Shown here: piece after piece, positions 8,615-17,365 of the stretch
How positions within the stretch are numbered: the stretch's first letter is position 1
Layout: each line of letters begins with the position of its first letter
Assembly (NCBI GenBank): GCA_964412895.1
Contig: CAYPQK010000003.1
Span: 1-64,000 of the forward strand
Direction: 5' to 3'
Length of the DNA: 64,000 nucleotides
From: CALMRE01 sp964412895
GTDB lineage: Bacteria > UBP6 > UBA1177 > JAKLFG01
Translations under genes and position numbers: made by a program
The notes under the pieces: generated by a model
Databases searched by the model: none
The model's input: only the letters and a program-made list of their open reading frames with translations
Told to the model about the DNA's origin: nothing

Positions 8615-10471
8615 ATGAGACATCGTCTGATCGTGTTCTTGTTCGCGCTTTTTGCGGTGGCATTGCTCTCCGCGCAGGAGCCCGCTCTGGTAGCCCCCGC
8701 CGCTGCACCGGAACCTGCCGTTGAGCCGGTGGTGCCCGCTCCGGTCCCTGCGGTAGAGCCGGCTGCCCCCGCGCTGACCCGCGAGGAGATAGAGGCGCTC
8801 ATCGAGAAGAAAGTGGCCGAAAAGGTTGCCGCCATCGAAGATGAGAAGAAGAAAGAGGATGAGGCGAAAAAGAAGAAGGAAGATGAGGCGGCGGCGAAGA
8901 AGAAGGCGGCCGATACGGCGGCAAAAGCGGCGGCCGAAAAGAAGAAAAAGGATGAGGCGGCCAAGAAGAGCGGCGTGCACGACAAGCCCGGCATGATGGC
9001 GCCCGCCTTTTCCAAGACCTCGCTCTCCTTCATCATCGGCGACGACAATGTCCGCGACAACTCGCAGTATTCACCCGAGACCGATGTGGGACCGAAGGAC
9101 GATTACGACAGTTTCATGAATAAATTCCTTGGCTACAGCAACCGCGCGAAAGGGATGTCGCGGCTGACGCTGTTCCATCAGGACGGTGAGCTCATTCCCA
9201 ATGTGACGGGCCGTATCGGCCTCGCGTTCGATCTGGAACACACCTTCGACACCACCTATTTCGTCAAGACCAATCTCTACGAGGGCGGTTCATTCATCGA
9301 GGTGCAGTACGAGAAGGACTTTCTCATTAAACTGACGGCGTGGCCCTACGATTCGGACCGGATGGCGGTCGGCTTCTTCCCCGGTCTGCGCTGGGGTACC
9401 CGCGCGGCGTGGCCGCAGAACCTCGGCTTCGTTCCCGGCACGCAAGTGCTCTTCGGGTGGGGGCCGATCTCGGTCTACGCCGGTTTCAAGGCGCACCTCC
9501 AGCCGCTGGTCGATAAGCTCAACGAGGAGACGGTGCCGCTCGAGACCACCTACGGCGGCTTCGGCGGGGTGACCTACAAGGACTTCGGCCTCACCGCAAG
9601 TCTGCAGGCCGCCTTCATCGACAAGGGCGACAATGTGATGATCGACGAATCGGCGCTCAAGGACACCAAGGACGACGAGATACTTTCCTACGGTCTGGAC
9701 CTGTTCACCCAGTATGAATGGGGCAAGCCGATCGGCGATCCGCTCGGGCTCACCTCCTACAACAACGGCGAGTGGCAGGAACCGGTCTATGATGGCGACT
9801 TCGCGGTCCGCACCCGCGGCGAACTGATATTCCTCAACGAACGGCTCCAGAACGCCGACTACCTCTCGTGGGAAGCGGGCGATTCGCTCAAGATCGCGCC
9901 GATAACCGACAACTTCTGGGCGATGGCGGCGGCGGTCGAAGGGGCCTTCCGCTGGGATCACCTGCGGGCCTTCGGACTCTTCTCGTGGCGTTCGCTCCGG
10001 TTCCTCGTGTTCGACGCGCCGGGGCTCATCCCGTTCCAGACCTTCGCGAAGGGCTCCAAGATACGCGACGAGTTCTCCGGCTCATTCGCCATCGACTACA
10101 ACTGGCGGATGCTCTGGTTCGGTATTTCGGCCGGCATCAAGACGCCCGCCGCCTACCTTGCGCCGGGGGCATCGCGGATAACGGTGGTCAAGGACCGGCT
10201 CGTGTCGAATTCGAAGAAGGTCTTCACCGCGCGCAACCGCGAGGATCTGCCCGATTACGCCGAGCCGCTCAACATCGCCTTCTACGCCTTGACGGTAAAG
10301 GCGCAATTGTCGCAGTCGATCATGGCCGGGTTCATGCTCAGTTTCACCAAGGACTCGAACCGTTCGAAACCGGTCCCCGATGCCGAGACGGGCAACAATA
10401 TTCTCTTCTGGGACGACGAAGAGACCCGCAACATCCTTTCGTTCTACCTGAGCCTCGAAGGGCGTTTCTAA
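8615..10471 (+). CDS. Outer-membrane beta-barrel protein with Lys/Ala/Glu coiled-coil linker
   Basis: ATG 8615 is preceded by AGGAGA (8601-8606); a longer in-frame extension into the upstream gene lacks a ribosome site. Signal peptide, then mature AQEPALV as in the protein at 51. A Pro-Glu-Val-Ala segment is followed by a charged helical region (about residues 55-125, rich in EEKKK, DEAKKKK, AAKKK) that should form a coiled coil. The C-terminal ~480 residues look like a barrel (FSFR-type aromatic strands, terminal LSFYLSLEGRF ending in Phe, as expected for a BAM signal). The gene has its own Shine-Dalgarno but follows the lipoprotein operon closely, so it may be co-transcribed. Paralogue of the 51-1868 protein with a different spacer; cargo unknown. 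Confidence 0.78.
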   Translation: MRHRLIVFLFALFAVALLSAQEPALVAPAAAPEPAVEPVVPAPVPAVEPAAPALTREEIEALIEKKVAEKVAAIEDEKKKEDEAKKKKEDEAAAKKKAADTAAKAAAEKKKKDEAAKKSGVHDKPGMMAPAFSKTSLSFIIGDDNVRDNSQYSPETDVGPKDDYDSFMNKFLGYSNRAKGMSRLTLFHQDGELIPNVTGRIGLAFDLEHTFDTTYFVKTNLYEGGSFIEVQYEKDFLIKLTAWPYDSDRMAVGFFPGLRWGTRAAWPQNLGFVPGTQVLFGWGPISVYAGFKAHLQPLVDKLNEETVPLETTYGGFGGVTYKDFGLTASLQAAFIDKGDNVMIDESALKDTKDDEILSYGLDLFTQYEWGKPIGDPLGLTSYNNGEWQEPVYDGDFAVRTRGELIFLNERLQNADYLSWEAGDSLKIAPITDNFWAMAAAVEGAFRWDHLRAFGLFSWRSLRFLVFDAPGLIPFQTFAKGSKIRDEFSGSFAIDYNWRMLWFGISAGIKTPAAYLAPGASRITVVKDRLVSNSKKVFTARNREDLPDYAEPLNIAFYALTVKAQLSQSIMAGFMLSFTKDSNRSKPVPDAETGNNILFWDDEETRNILSFYLSLEGRF

Positions 10472-10488
10472 CGCCGCTTTCTCCTCTT

Positions 10489-10516
10489 TTGCTTTTTTGT
10501 GCGTTCGCTATATGAT
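10489..10516 (+). promoter_or_regulatory. Candidate promoter for mtgA
   Basis: TTGCTT (10489-10494), 16-nt spacer, TATGAT (10511-10516), 25 nt upstream of GTG 10541. Confidence 0.45.
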
Positions 10517-10540
10517 GCCGCCGGTCAACGGAGGTCTGTC

Positions 10541-11257
10541 GTGGGCAAGTCCGGTGCGGGCGGAAAGAAAAAAGGCCGCGTGAAGCGCATATTCAAGGTC
10601 GTGGCGCTGTCACTGCTCGTGCTCCACGCCGCATTTCTTCTGCTGTTCTTTCTCGGTTCACTTTTTGTCCGTTTCTGGAATCCGCCGGTGACGAGTCTCA
10701 TGCTTTACCGGTCCGTTTTCAGCGGCGAGCGGTCGCGGATGATCAACCTTCTGCCGCTCGAACAGATGCCGTCCGATCTCGGCCCGATGGCGCTGTCGGT
10801 GGAGGATGCCCGCTTTTACGACCACTGGGGGATCGATCCCGCCGCGATGATCGACGCATGGCGACACAACGACGGCTTCGAGAAGAAACGCTACGGCGCC
10901 TCGACGGTGACCCAGCAGACGGCGCGGACGCTTTTCCTCTGGCCGCAGAAAAGCTATCTGCGGAAATATATGGAGATACTCATCGCGCTGGAACTCGACC
11001 TGCTGGTGCCCAAGAAACGGATACTGGAGCTCTACCTCAACTATGTCGAGTGGGGGAACGGCGTCTACGGCGCGGCGGCCGGCGCGCGGTATCATTTCGA
11101 CAAGCCGCTTAAGGAGCTTTCGAACGACGAACTGGCACGGCTGGTGACGCTGCTGGCGAGTCCACGGAAGTACGCCCCCGACACCATCGATAGCCGCCGG
11201 CCGCTTCAAAAGCGGTATCATCTTCTGCGGGAAGGGATACGGTCGGGCATGTTCTGA
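10541..11257 (+). CDS. mtgA: Monofunctional biosynthetic peptidoglycan transglycosylase
   Basis: Glycosyltransferase family 51 enzyme that polymerises lipid II into glycan strands at the periplasmic face. GTG 10541 is chosen because GGAGG lies at 10530-10534. A basic N-terminus (GKSGAGGKKKGRVKR) precedes one transmembrane helix (VVALSLLVLHAAFLLLFFL). The catalytic block SVEDARFYDHWGID carries the expected Glu. GASTVTQQTARTLFLWP and the PKKRILELYLNYVEWG...GAAAGARYHF segment are canonical GT51 motifs. Length (238 aa) is normal for MtgA and there is no transpeptidase domain. It stands alone between convergent neighbours; the next gene on the minus strand ends 12 nt away. Confidence 0.95.
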   Translation: MGKSGAGGKKKGRVKRIFKVVALSLLVLHAAFLLLFFLGSLFVRFWNPPVTSLMLYRSVFSGERSRMINLLPLEQMPSDLGPMALSVEDARFYDHWGIDPAAMIDAWRHNDGFEKKRYGASTVTQQTARTLFLWPQKSYLRKYMEILIALELDLLVPKKRILELYLNYVEWGNGVYGAAAGARYHFDKPLKELSNDELARLVTLLASPRKYAPDTIDSRRPLQKRYHLLREGIRSGMF

Positions 11258-11269
11258 AAAAAATGCCGG

Positions 11270-12112
11270 TCAGGGTCTCCGCATCTGGTCGTCGAGCGAT
11301 CGTACCGCGTCGATGAGCCGTCCGCGCAGGGTCTCTATCTGGAAGTCGGCCGCCTTCGCCTCTTCCCGCATCTGCTTTTGGGGCGCCGCGTAAAGCAGTA
11401 TCATGAGTCCCCAGACGACACAAAGCAGCACTATCGGCACCAGCAGGGAGACTATGCCGCTGCGCCGCGCATGAAGCGTCGCCGCGCCGGAGGCCAGCGT
11501 GTTCTCGATGAGATCGAGCTGTTCCGGGAAGCGTTTCGCCGTGTGGAGGAACGCGGCGGCGACCGGGCCGCTCTCAAGGCCGCAGGCGGGGTCGTTCACA
11601 TCGAGGTCTTGCGCCAGAAGTTCAAGGATGCGCCGGGTTTTATTGCCGTCGACGAGCGCCGTCAGCCGCGCGGTGAACCGTTCGGGGCTGATCGCCTCGA
11701 TGAGGATCGGGTCGGCGGCGACCGCACCTTCGGCCGCCGAGAAATCGGCGTTCTCCCGTATGAGATGCAGGAGCGTTACATAGGCGAAGCTCTCGTAGAG
11801 CCGCAGGATGGTCGCATGGTCGGCGCGGCTTTCGCGTTTTAAAAGGTCGAGCAGTTTGTCGCCGGTCTCTATCTGCGCCGCCCGTACCCGGCCGTACTCT
11901 TCCGGCGAGACGAGTCCCGCGGCGATCGCGAAGGCGGGGATGCTGTGTACCGGGTCCCACGATTCTATGTTGATGAGCTGGCCCTGCCGGAAATGAAGAT
12001 AACGCGGCGTCGCCCCTTCGGAGAAGAGGATGCCGGTGAAAAGCCGTTCGCGCGCGCCGACCGTTATGAATTCGCCGATCGGGCAGGTGATGTCGGTGTT
12101 CCCCGGCTTCAT
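11270..12112 (-). CDS. PATAN/DUF4388-like protein with C-terminal membrane anchor
   Basis: ATG 12112 overlaps the upstream stop (ATGA), indicating translational coupling. The N-terminal ~110 residues (GEFITVGARERLFTGILFSE, RYLHFRQGQLINIESWDP, then a helical region) resemble the PATAN/DUF4388 module, which in other proteins accompanies response regulators and GTPase-linked systems. A helical middle region leads to one transmembrane segment (VSLLVPIVLLCVVWGLMILL) near residues 220-243, then a short polar tail (MREEAKAADFQIETLRGRL). Topology is probably cytoplasmic with a C-terminal anchor. Partner likely is the membrane protein encoded just upstream. DUF4388 membership is a family-pattern call, not confirmed. 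Confidence 0.6.
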   Translation of the reverse strand: MKPGNTDITCPIGEFITVGARERLFTGILFSEGATPRYLHFRQGQLINIESWDPVHSIPAFAIAAGLVSPEEYGRVRAAQIETGDKLLDLLKRESRADHATILRLYESFAYVTLLHLIRENADFSAAEGAVAADPILIEAISPERFTARLTALVDGNKTRRILELLAQDLDVNDPACGLESGPVAAAFLHTAKRFPEQLDLIENTLASGAATLHARRSGIVSLLVPIVLLCVVWGLMILLYAAPQKQMREEAKAADFQIETLRGRLIDAVRSLDDQMRRP

Positions 12113-13473
12113 GAGTGACGCTCCGTCAGATAGGTCCGCGCGACCGAAACACCGTAGAGCGCAGCGGCCGACACGATACAGAACGCCGCGGGTGCGGTCG
12201 TCAGCGGCCGGTAAAGGGCCAGCAGGTCGGCCGCGCCTATCCAGAACGCCGCGAACCACAGGAATCCGGCCGCGCCGAAAAGGTAGAAGGCTCCTTCCCA
12301 CACCCTGCCGGAAAATATCAGCCCCGCGCCGGGGGCCATCCACGCCACCCGCCGCACCCATCGCGACGACTCGCGGCGTTTGAACGCCGTCTGATCGCGG
12401 TAGCGCCGTATCTCGGTCTCCCGTATCTGGCGCTGATGCTCGGCGATATGAACGCACACGATACAGCGGTCGCTATCGGCGCGGGCGTTCTCCCCCGGTT
12501 CCAACGGAACGCCGCAGGCGGCGCAGAACGCGGCGCGATGACGCGCCAGCGCGAAGGCGGTGATAAGCGTTATGAGAAAAAGAAGGCCGGCGAAGAAGAA
12601 AGCGTACAGTGCGTGCCGTAGCAGCCATGAAGCTGCGTTGCCGTGGAAGAGGTAGGGGACCGTCGCATGGTCGATGCTCCCGGGGGTGGTGAAGGCGAGG
12701 AACTCCGCGGCGGTATGTATCGCGGTCGGGGCGGTGGGCGGAAGGTTGTGGAGCGCGGTGAGGATGCCGTAATTGACGATCAGTAAAAAGGTCGCGGGGA
12801 CTATCAGCCACCGTTCGCGCCGGGTCGTCGCCGGGAGTATGAGTGCCGCGATGAGCGGCAGAAAGAGAGTGCCGGCCGGCCGGCCGTACGAAAGGGCATG
12901 TGCTATGAGGAAACACGCTACCGACATCGACAGAACCAGCGCGCCGGTGGAGATGCCGTAGCGGCGGGACAGCCCCGGGATACGGCGGATGAAAAGGAAG
13001 ATCAGGAACAGGAACAGCGGTATCGCCATGCCGGAAAGTGCCGGTCCGGTGAGGGCGTCGCGCAGCGGCCGCAGGAAGAGCGGCTGGTCGAGCGCGCCGA
13101 GGTAGCCTTTGAAGGCCGATATCCAGTAGTGCGATTCAAATCCGTCGCGGTAGAGCCGCTGAGCGTGCCGCAGGTGCGCCTCTGGCAGATGCGGGGCGAG
13201 CACGACGGCATGGCGTCCCGCCGCCGCGCGCAGTTTCTCGGTGCCGGGGCCCGCGGTAAGGTCGAGCAGGGTGAGCGCCGCGCCGAAGTCGTCGCTGATG
13301 CCCGCCTCGGTGAGTTTCGCGCGCATCCGGACGACGGCCATTTCGAGATCGGTGCCGTTCGATGCGCCGATGGCGGTGGCCGCCTCGACCAGTTCGCGCG
13401 AAAGGACGGGGGACGCTTCGGCCGAAAGCATCGATGATGCGAACACTATGATGACGCAAAAGAGGAGTCGCAT
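12109..13473 (-). CDS. Polytopic membrane protein with double-CxxC zinc ribbon
   Basis: ATG 13473 begins a clear signal peptide (MRLLFCVIIVFASSMLSAEA); a weak GGGTGGG precedes it. A periplasmic helical domain (about 20-150) resembles TPR-like helices (AHLRHAQRLYRDGFESHYW). It is followed by at least six transmembrane helices. A cytoplasmic insert carries CAACGVPL...CIVC, two CxxC pairs that should bind zinc, and a basic stretch (RYRDQTAFKRRESSRW) before the last helices. It is translationally coupled to the PATAN-like gene downstream. I do not recognise a named family. Function unknown; the pairing suggests a membrane sensor or scaffold. Confidence 0.65.
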   Translation of the reverse strand: MRLLFCVIIVFASSMLSAEASPVLSRELVEAATAIGASNGTDLEMAVVRMRAKLTEAGISDDFGAALTLLDLTAGPGTEKLRAAAGRHAVVLAPHLPEAHLRHAQRLYRDGFESHYWISAFKGYLGALDQPLFLRPLRDALTGPALSGMAIPLFLFLIFLFIRRIPGLSRRYGISTGALVLSMSVACFLIAHALSYGRPAGTLFLPLIAALILPATTRRERWLIVPATFLLIVNYGILTALHNLPPTAPTAIHTAAEFLAFTTPGSIDHATVPYLFHGNAASWLLRHALYAFFFAGLLFLITLITAFALARHRAAFCAACGVPLEPGENARADSDRCIVCVHIAEHQRQIRETEIRRYRDQTAFKRRESSRWVRRVAWMAPGAGLIFSGRVWEGAFYLFGAAGFLWFAAFWIGAADLLALYRPLTTAPAAFCIVSAAALYGVSVARTYLTERHS

Positions 13474-13550
13474 ATCCCACCCGAAGAAAACCGCGTCCAG
13501 TGTAGCACCGCGCGGTCCGGAGCGCAAATTTTTGCCGTTCCGCCAAAGAA

Positions 13551-13579
13551 TTGCAAACAGAGGGCGTACCGGCTATACT
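13551..13579 (+). promoter_or_regulatory. Candidate promoter for the 13606 gene
   Basis: TTGCAA (13551-13556), 17-nt spacer, TATACT (13574-13579), 26 nt before ATG 13606. Good match to a sigma70-type promoter. Confidence 0.55.
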
Positions 13580-13605
13580 CATCCGTCGGTGAGAAAGGGG
13601 GAGTC

Positions 13606-14319
13606 ATGGAACAGACCGTCACCTGTCCGAACTGCGGATACACCTTCCGCATCGCGAAGGAGACCTTCGACAAGTACCGCGAAGGGATCAGCCTCAAGAA
13701 GCACGAAATGACCGACGGCGACGCGGTGCTGTTAGACTGCGCCGGCTGTAACCGTGTGATCAAGATATCGATACGGACATGGAATGTGGTCGGCGAGGGT
13801 CCGGCGGAACATACCCGCGGTTACGAATGGGTGGGCGGCGCGGACCGTCCGCGGCTTGCCGTTGATGAGTATGCCATCGCGGAAGGGGCGGCGGCGCCCG
13901 AACGGAGCGATCCCTCGTCGGTGTTTATCCGGCTCACCGAATACGGCCGGGTCGAGAAGCCCCTGCCCGACGCGGGGCTTGGCGTAATGCTGGGGATACT
14001 CCTGCTGTGCGCCCTGCCGCTGGCGCTGCTGCTGGCGGAACCGGCGGTCGCCGCGATGGCCGCCGCGCGCGGTTACACCGTGGCGGTCGTCCCGGAAGAA
14101 CGACCGCCGGAACCGGAGCCGGAATCGGTCGTTCCCGCCGCCGCCGAACAGGGACCCGCCGAGAAACCGGCCGCGGAGCCCGACGAACCGCGCCTCCTCA
14201 CGCCGGTCAAGGAACCGACGCTACTGCGCGACAGCAGGTTCGAGCGGGTGCTCCGGAAATACAACAAACAGATAGAAGATGTTGAGAAACAGGCCGATCC
14301 GGCCCCGACGGCGAAATAA
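13606..14319 (+). CDS. Zinc-ribbon single-pass membrane protein
   Basis: ATG 13606 follows AAGGGGGA. The N-terminus is a zinc ribbon: CPNCGYTF (Cys7/Cys10) paired with CAGCNRVI about 37 residues later. A soluble segment leads to one transmembrane helix near residues 125-148 (LGVMLGILLLCALPLALLLA). The C-terminal ~85 residues are Pro/Glu-rich (EERPPEPEPESVVPAA) with a basic helical end. Similar architecture (MJ0042-type zinc ribbon, TM, Pro-rich tail) is common in myxobacteria-like genomes. Convergent with the aminotransferase gene, 3 nt apart. Function unknown. Confidence 0.65.
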   Translation: MEQTVTCPNCGYTFRIAKETFDKYREGISLKKHEMTDGDAVLLDCAGCNRVIKISIRTWNVVGEGPAEHTRGYEWVGGADRPRLAVDEYAIAEGAAAPERSDPSSVFIRLTEYGRVEKPLPDAGLGVMLGILLLCALPLALLLAEPAVAAMAAARGYTVAVVPEERPPEPEPESVVPAAAEQGPAEKPAAEPDEPRLLTPVKEPTLLRDSRFERVLRKYNKQIEDVEKQADPAPTAK

Positions 14320-14322
14320 GCG

Positions 14323-15540
14323 CTACTTCTTGCCCATCTCCTCTTTTATCACTTCGGCGAGGCGGCGGATACCTTCGGCGTTCTTCTCCTTCGAGGAGAA
14401 CGAGAAGTTGAGCCGCATGGTATTGCGCCCCGATCCGTCGCAGTGGAAGACATTCCCCAGCACATAGGCGACATTCTTCTCTATCGCCTTGGGAAACAGT
14501 TTTTCGGCGTCCATCCCCTCGGGAAGGCTGACGAAGAGGAAGAGACCCCCCTCGGGATGGGTCCATGTGACCCCTGCGGGCATGTGTTCTTTCAGCGCGG
14601 CCAGCATCGCGTCGCGTTTTTCGCGGTACATCGCGATGACCCGCTGAAGGTTCTTCTCGAAGTGTCCCTGAGACAGGTAGAGCGCCGCTATCTTCTGGAC
14701 GAACGATGAAGTGCAGAGATCGGCCGACTGCTTGACGGTGACGAATTTGTCGAGGATATCCTTGTTGCCGACGATCCAGCCGATGCGGAAGCCGGGGACG
14801 AAGATCTTGGAGAAGGTGCCGAGAACGAGCACCTGTTCGGTGCCGTCGAGCTGGTAGATCATTTTGGGGTTTTTTCCCTCGAAGCGCAGTTCGCGGTAGG
14901 GGCTGTCCTCGACTACGAGCACATCGTACTCATGGGCGATGGCGAGTATCTCTTTGCGGCGCGATTCGGGCATGGTGATGCCGGCCGGGTTCTGGAAATC
15001 GGGGATGGTGTAGATGAACTTCGGCTTCCTGCCCGCCTTTTTGAGTTCTTCGAGCTTCGCCTTCAGATGATCGGGGCGCATTCCCTGTTCATCGAGCTTG
15101 ACGCCGTGCATCTGGGCGCCGTAGGCGTTGAACGCCTGCAGGCCGCCGAGATAGGTGGGCAGGCCGCAGATGACCGCGTCGCCCGGGTCGACAAAGACGC
15201 GGCCGAGGAAATCGAGCGCCTGCTGTGAGGAGGTGGTGATGATGATGTTCTCCATCGCCAGTTCCAGCCCTTCGTCCTTGCGGTATTTTTCGATGAGCGC
15301 CTTGCGCAGGCCGTTGTCGCCCTCGGTGGTGCTGTACTGGCACGCCGCGACGCCGTCCTTCTTGAGCACTTCGGTGGCGAGGTCGGAGAGGATGTCGAGC
15401 GGGAACGATTCGGGGGCGGGAAGCCCGCCGGCGAACGAGATGATCTCGGGGCGCTGGGTCAGTTTCAGCAGTTCGCGGATGACCGATTTCTTGGCGCTTT
15501 TCGCGCTACGGGAAAGGATACCCTGAAGGTCTTTGATCAT
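14323..15540 (-). CDS. PLP-dependent aminotransferase (class I, 2-aminoadipate/aromatic type)
   Basis: Fold-type I aminotransferase of the LysN/Kat-like group without an N-terminal GntR domain. ATG 15540 has GGAG six nt upstream; an upstream in-frame TTG is disfavoured because it overlaps that site. Visible motifs are ISFAGGLPAPESFP, CQYSTTEGDNGLRKAL (substrate loop), TTSSQQALDFLGRVF, IPDFQNPAGIT, VVEDSPYRELRF (Asp for pyridine N, Tyr) and GTFSKIFVPGFRIGW with the Schiff-base Lys. Length 405 aa is standard. The family transaminates 2-aminoadipate, leucine or aromatic amino acids with 2-oxoglutarate. The specific substrate cannot be read from this sequence. Monocistronic. Confidence 0.93.
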   Translation of the reverse strand: MIKDLQGILSRSAKSAKKSVIRELLKLTQRPEIISFAGGLPAPESFPLDILSDLATEVLKKDGVAACQYSTTEGDNGLRKALIEKYRKDEGLELAMENIIITTSSQQALDFLGRVFVDPGDAVICGLPTYLGGLQAFNAYGAQMHGVKLDEQGMRPDHLKAKLEELKKAGRKPKFIYTIPDFQNPAGITMPESRRKEILAIAHEYDVLVVEDSPYRELRFEGKNPKMIYQLDGTEQVLVLGTFSKIFVPGFRIGWIVGNKDILDKFVTVKQSADLCTSSFVQKIAALYLSQGHFEKNLQRVIAMYREKRDAMLAALKEHMPAGVTWTHPEGGLFLFVSLPEGMDAEKLFPKAIEKNVAYVLGNVFHCDGSGRNTMRLNFSFSSKEKNAEGIRRLAEVIKEEMGKK

Positions 15541-15715
15541 GATTATCTCCAAAAAAAGAAAACTTTGATACGCGTACGAACCCTACACAGGGAGCCTATG
15601 CGGGAAGCACGGCAATGTCAAAAAAATAAGAGGACCGCAACAAAGTTGAAAAAAACACTATTTCGTGGTAGGGATTTATCGGTCGTTATGGAAAAATGAG
15701 ATCCCGGGGGGTTCC
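15541..15715 (+). other. Intergenic region between divergent aminotransferase and PEGA genes
   Basis: Between divergently transcribed genes. AT-rich near 15620-15660 (aaaaaaataag, ttgaaaaaaa), which probably holds both promoters. A TTGAAA at 15646 lacks a convincing -10 partner. No gene or stem-loop seen. Confidence 0.5.
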
Positions 15716-16843
15716 GTGAAGAGTCTGAAATGGATGTGTTTCAGCATTCTTATGTGCGGAACGCTTTTCGCACAGACGGGAGAGCAGGGCTATCTTTCCG
15801 TTACGAGCGAGCCGGCCGGTGCCACGGTGTTCGTCGACGGGAAGGAATCGGGAAAAACGCCTTTGAAGCGATTGCCGCTTGCTTCCGGCGTGCATTCAAT
15901 GGATGTCGTTTCTCCGTGTCATGAAGACAACTTCGGATATAACCGCGGCCGCGAGATATTCATCGAACCGAACGGCACGCTGGCCGTTTCGCTTACACTG
16001 ACCGATCGGATAGAGAAGCTGACGCTTGTCGTACAGGATAAGGAAGAAAAGGCACTTTCCGAGGTAGCGGTTTTCGCGCGTGAAAGAATGGTCGGTAAAG
16101 CGCCCGGCTCTTTCCTCATGCCGGTCTGCGTCGGAACGGTGATCCTTGCCAAGGATGGTTTTGCCGATGCGTCGATCAAGGTCGATCTGCGGGAGCCGAA
16201 GAAATTCACGGTGAAAATGGTCTCTACCGGGAAGCCGTCGCCGCTCCTTTCCGGCATGGCCACGCTGAAGCAGGATGCCGCCATACCCTCCGGCCTGCCG
16301 AAAGTGTCGGTGATCCCGACGCCCCCCTCATCGGGCGCATCGTTGCCTGCGGCGACGATACCGGTATCGTCCGAGACCGCATCGGCCGGAAAGCAGCCGG
16401 CGGCGGAGTCGCCGATGCCGCTCCAGACGACCGCCGGCTTCGACGGTTTCAAGAAGAGGTTTCCATATTTCTGGTACGGTGTCGGCGTTGCGGCGGGCGG
16501 TGCGCTGGTCGCCATCGGCGGCATCGTCTGTAACCATTACGCCGACAAGAAGTACGATGAATACGAGAGTCTGTCGAGCGAAGAGCGGATACTGGAAGAG
16601 ATGGCCAAGCCGGACTTCGACCGCGACGCCTATCTGGCGCGCATCGACCGGGCAAAAAGCGACGGTAACGATCTGGTCTGGGTGCGCAACGGTCTGTACA
16701 TCGCGGGGGCGGCGATATTCGCGGGCGGTGTGGTGCTGGCGTTCTTCCCCGAACTCGACGACGAGAAGAAAAAGGTCTCCATGCGCCTCGTTCCCGCCTA
16801 TCTGCCGGGCGGTGCGGGCGTGTGGTTCGATATGCGGTTCTGA
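15716..16843 (+). CDS. PEGA-domain protein with two C-terminal transmembrane helices
   Basis: GTG 15716 is chosen because GGGGGG precedes it and the next residues form a signal peptide (KSLKWMCFSILMCGTLFAQ). Residues ~24-90 form a PEGA domain (GYLSVTSEPAGATVFVDGKE, SGKTPLKRLPLASGVHSMDV), a small surface module common in secreted proteins. A second beta-rich Ig-like unit follows (LTLVVQDKEEKALSEVAVFA). A Ser/Pro/Ala-rich linker leads to two hydrophobic helices (YGVGVAAGGALVAIGGIVC and LYIAGAAIFAGGVVLAFF) flanking a charged helical segment, with a short C-terminal strand region ending VWFDMRF. Probably an envelope structural or sensory protein; no catalytic residues seen. Confidence 0.75.
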   Translation: MKSLKWMCFSILMCGTLFAQTGEQGYLSVTSEPAGATVFVDGKESGKTPLKRLPLASGVHSMDVVSPCHEDNFGYNRGREIFIEPNGTLAVSLTLTDRIEKLTLVVQDKEEKALSEVAVFARERMVGKAPGSFLMPVCVGTVILAKDGFADASIKVDLREPKKFTVKMVSTGKPSPLLSGMATLKQDAAIPSGLPKVSVIPTPPSSGASLPAATIPVSSETASAGKQPAAESPMPLQTTAGFDGFKKRFPYFWYGVGVAAGGALVAIGGIVCNHYADKKYDEYESLSSEERILEEMAKPDFDRDAYLARIDRAKSDGNDLVWVRNGLYIAGAAIFAGGVVLAFFPELDDEKKKVSMRLVPAYLPGGAGVWFDMRF

Positions 16844-16855
16844 ACAAAGATCCGG

Positions 16856-17304
16856 TCAGATAGTGTCTTTAATGCAGTCGTATGCCTGCTTGTGATAGCC
16901 CTCGGCGCACTGCAGGCAGTTGATGCCGATATACCCTTCATAGCAGAGGCATTCGATCTCCCCGGTGTCGGCGAGCGCACAGTCGCCGTTGTCGCCGCAG
17001 TTATCCTTTTTGCACTGAGCGTAGGTCCGGCAACCGGTCAGGTCATAGCCGAGACAGGTGTCGTTGCACAGGGCCATGCCCCAGACATAGAGCTCGGGGT
17101 CGTATTCGACGCAGGTCAGCGNNNNNNNNNNGGGGGATACTGTTCGCAAAGTTCCCATTCGTTGAGAATGCCGTTACCGCAGGTCGCGCCGTCGAGAATG
17201 AGTTGGTCCATCATTCTGCCGGCATCGACGGTGGGCGGTTCTTCCACGCAGGCAAAAAGCGCCAGTGTCAGCGCGATTAAAACGGTGATCGTCGGAAATC
17301 GCAT
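16856..17304 (-). CDS. Cysteine-rich/EGF-like lipoprotein, interrupted by an assembly gap
   Basis: ATG 17304 begins a lipoprotein signal with FACVEEPPTVDA. It is followed by a CGNGILNEWELCEQ cassette, the N gap, then CVEYDPELYVWGMALCNDTC, GYDLTGC and an EGF-like unit (DNCGDNGDC...CLCYEGYIG..CLQCAEGYH). The reading frame changes across the 10 Ns, so the gap length is arbitrary and the protein is not genuinely frameshifted as far as can be seen. The same series of modules, with similar spacing, opens the adjacent 17366-19681 protein. The two are paralogues; this one stops after a single EGF unit at about 150 residues. Surface-anchored; role unknown. Confidence 0.7.
17122..17131. other. Assembly gap (10 N)
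   Basis: Ten Ns within the cysteine-rich lipoprotein gene. True length unknown; comparison with the neighbouring paralogue suggests only a few codons are missing. Confidence 0.95.
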
Positions 17305-17365
17305 TCGTCATCCTTCAGAACGATGAACTATATCCGGCGCATAACAGGATGTCAAGGCGGTGGAT

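Noticed and set aside
5301..8708. A long minus-strand open frame opposite the 5'-nucleotidase operon
   Set aside because: It is Arg/Val/Gly-rich with no family motif, runs antisense to three well-supported genes with Shine-Dalgarno sites, and arises from GC-rich codon bias.
12113..12457. N-terminal extension of the PATAN-like gene to 12457
   Set aside because: It lies in the upstream gene in another frame, is Arg-rich and unmotivated, and the ATG at 12112 fits ATGA coupling.
17122..17131. A true frameshift in the cysteine-rich lipoprotein
   Set aside because: The frame change falls at the N run, whose length is arbitrary.
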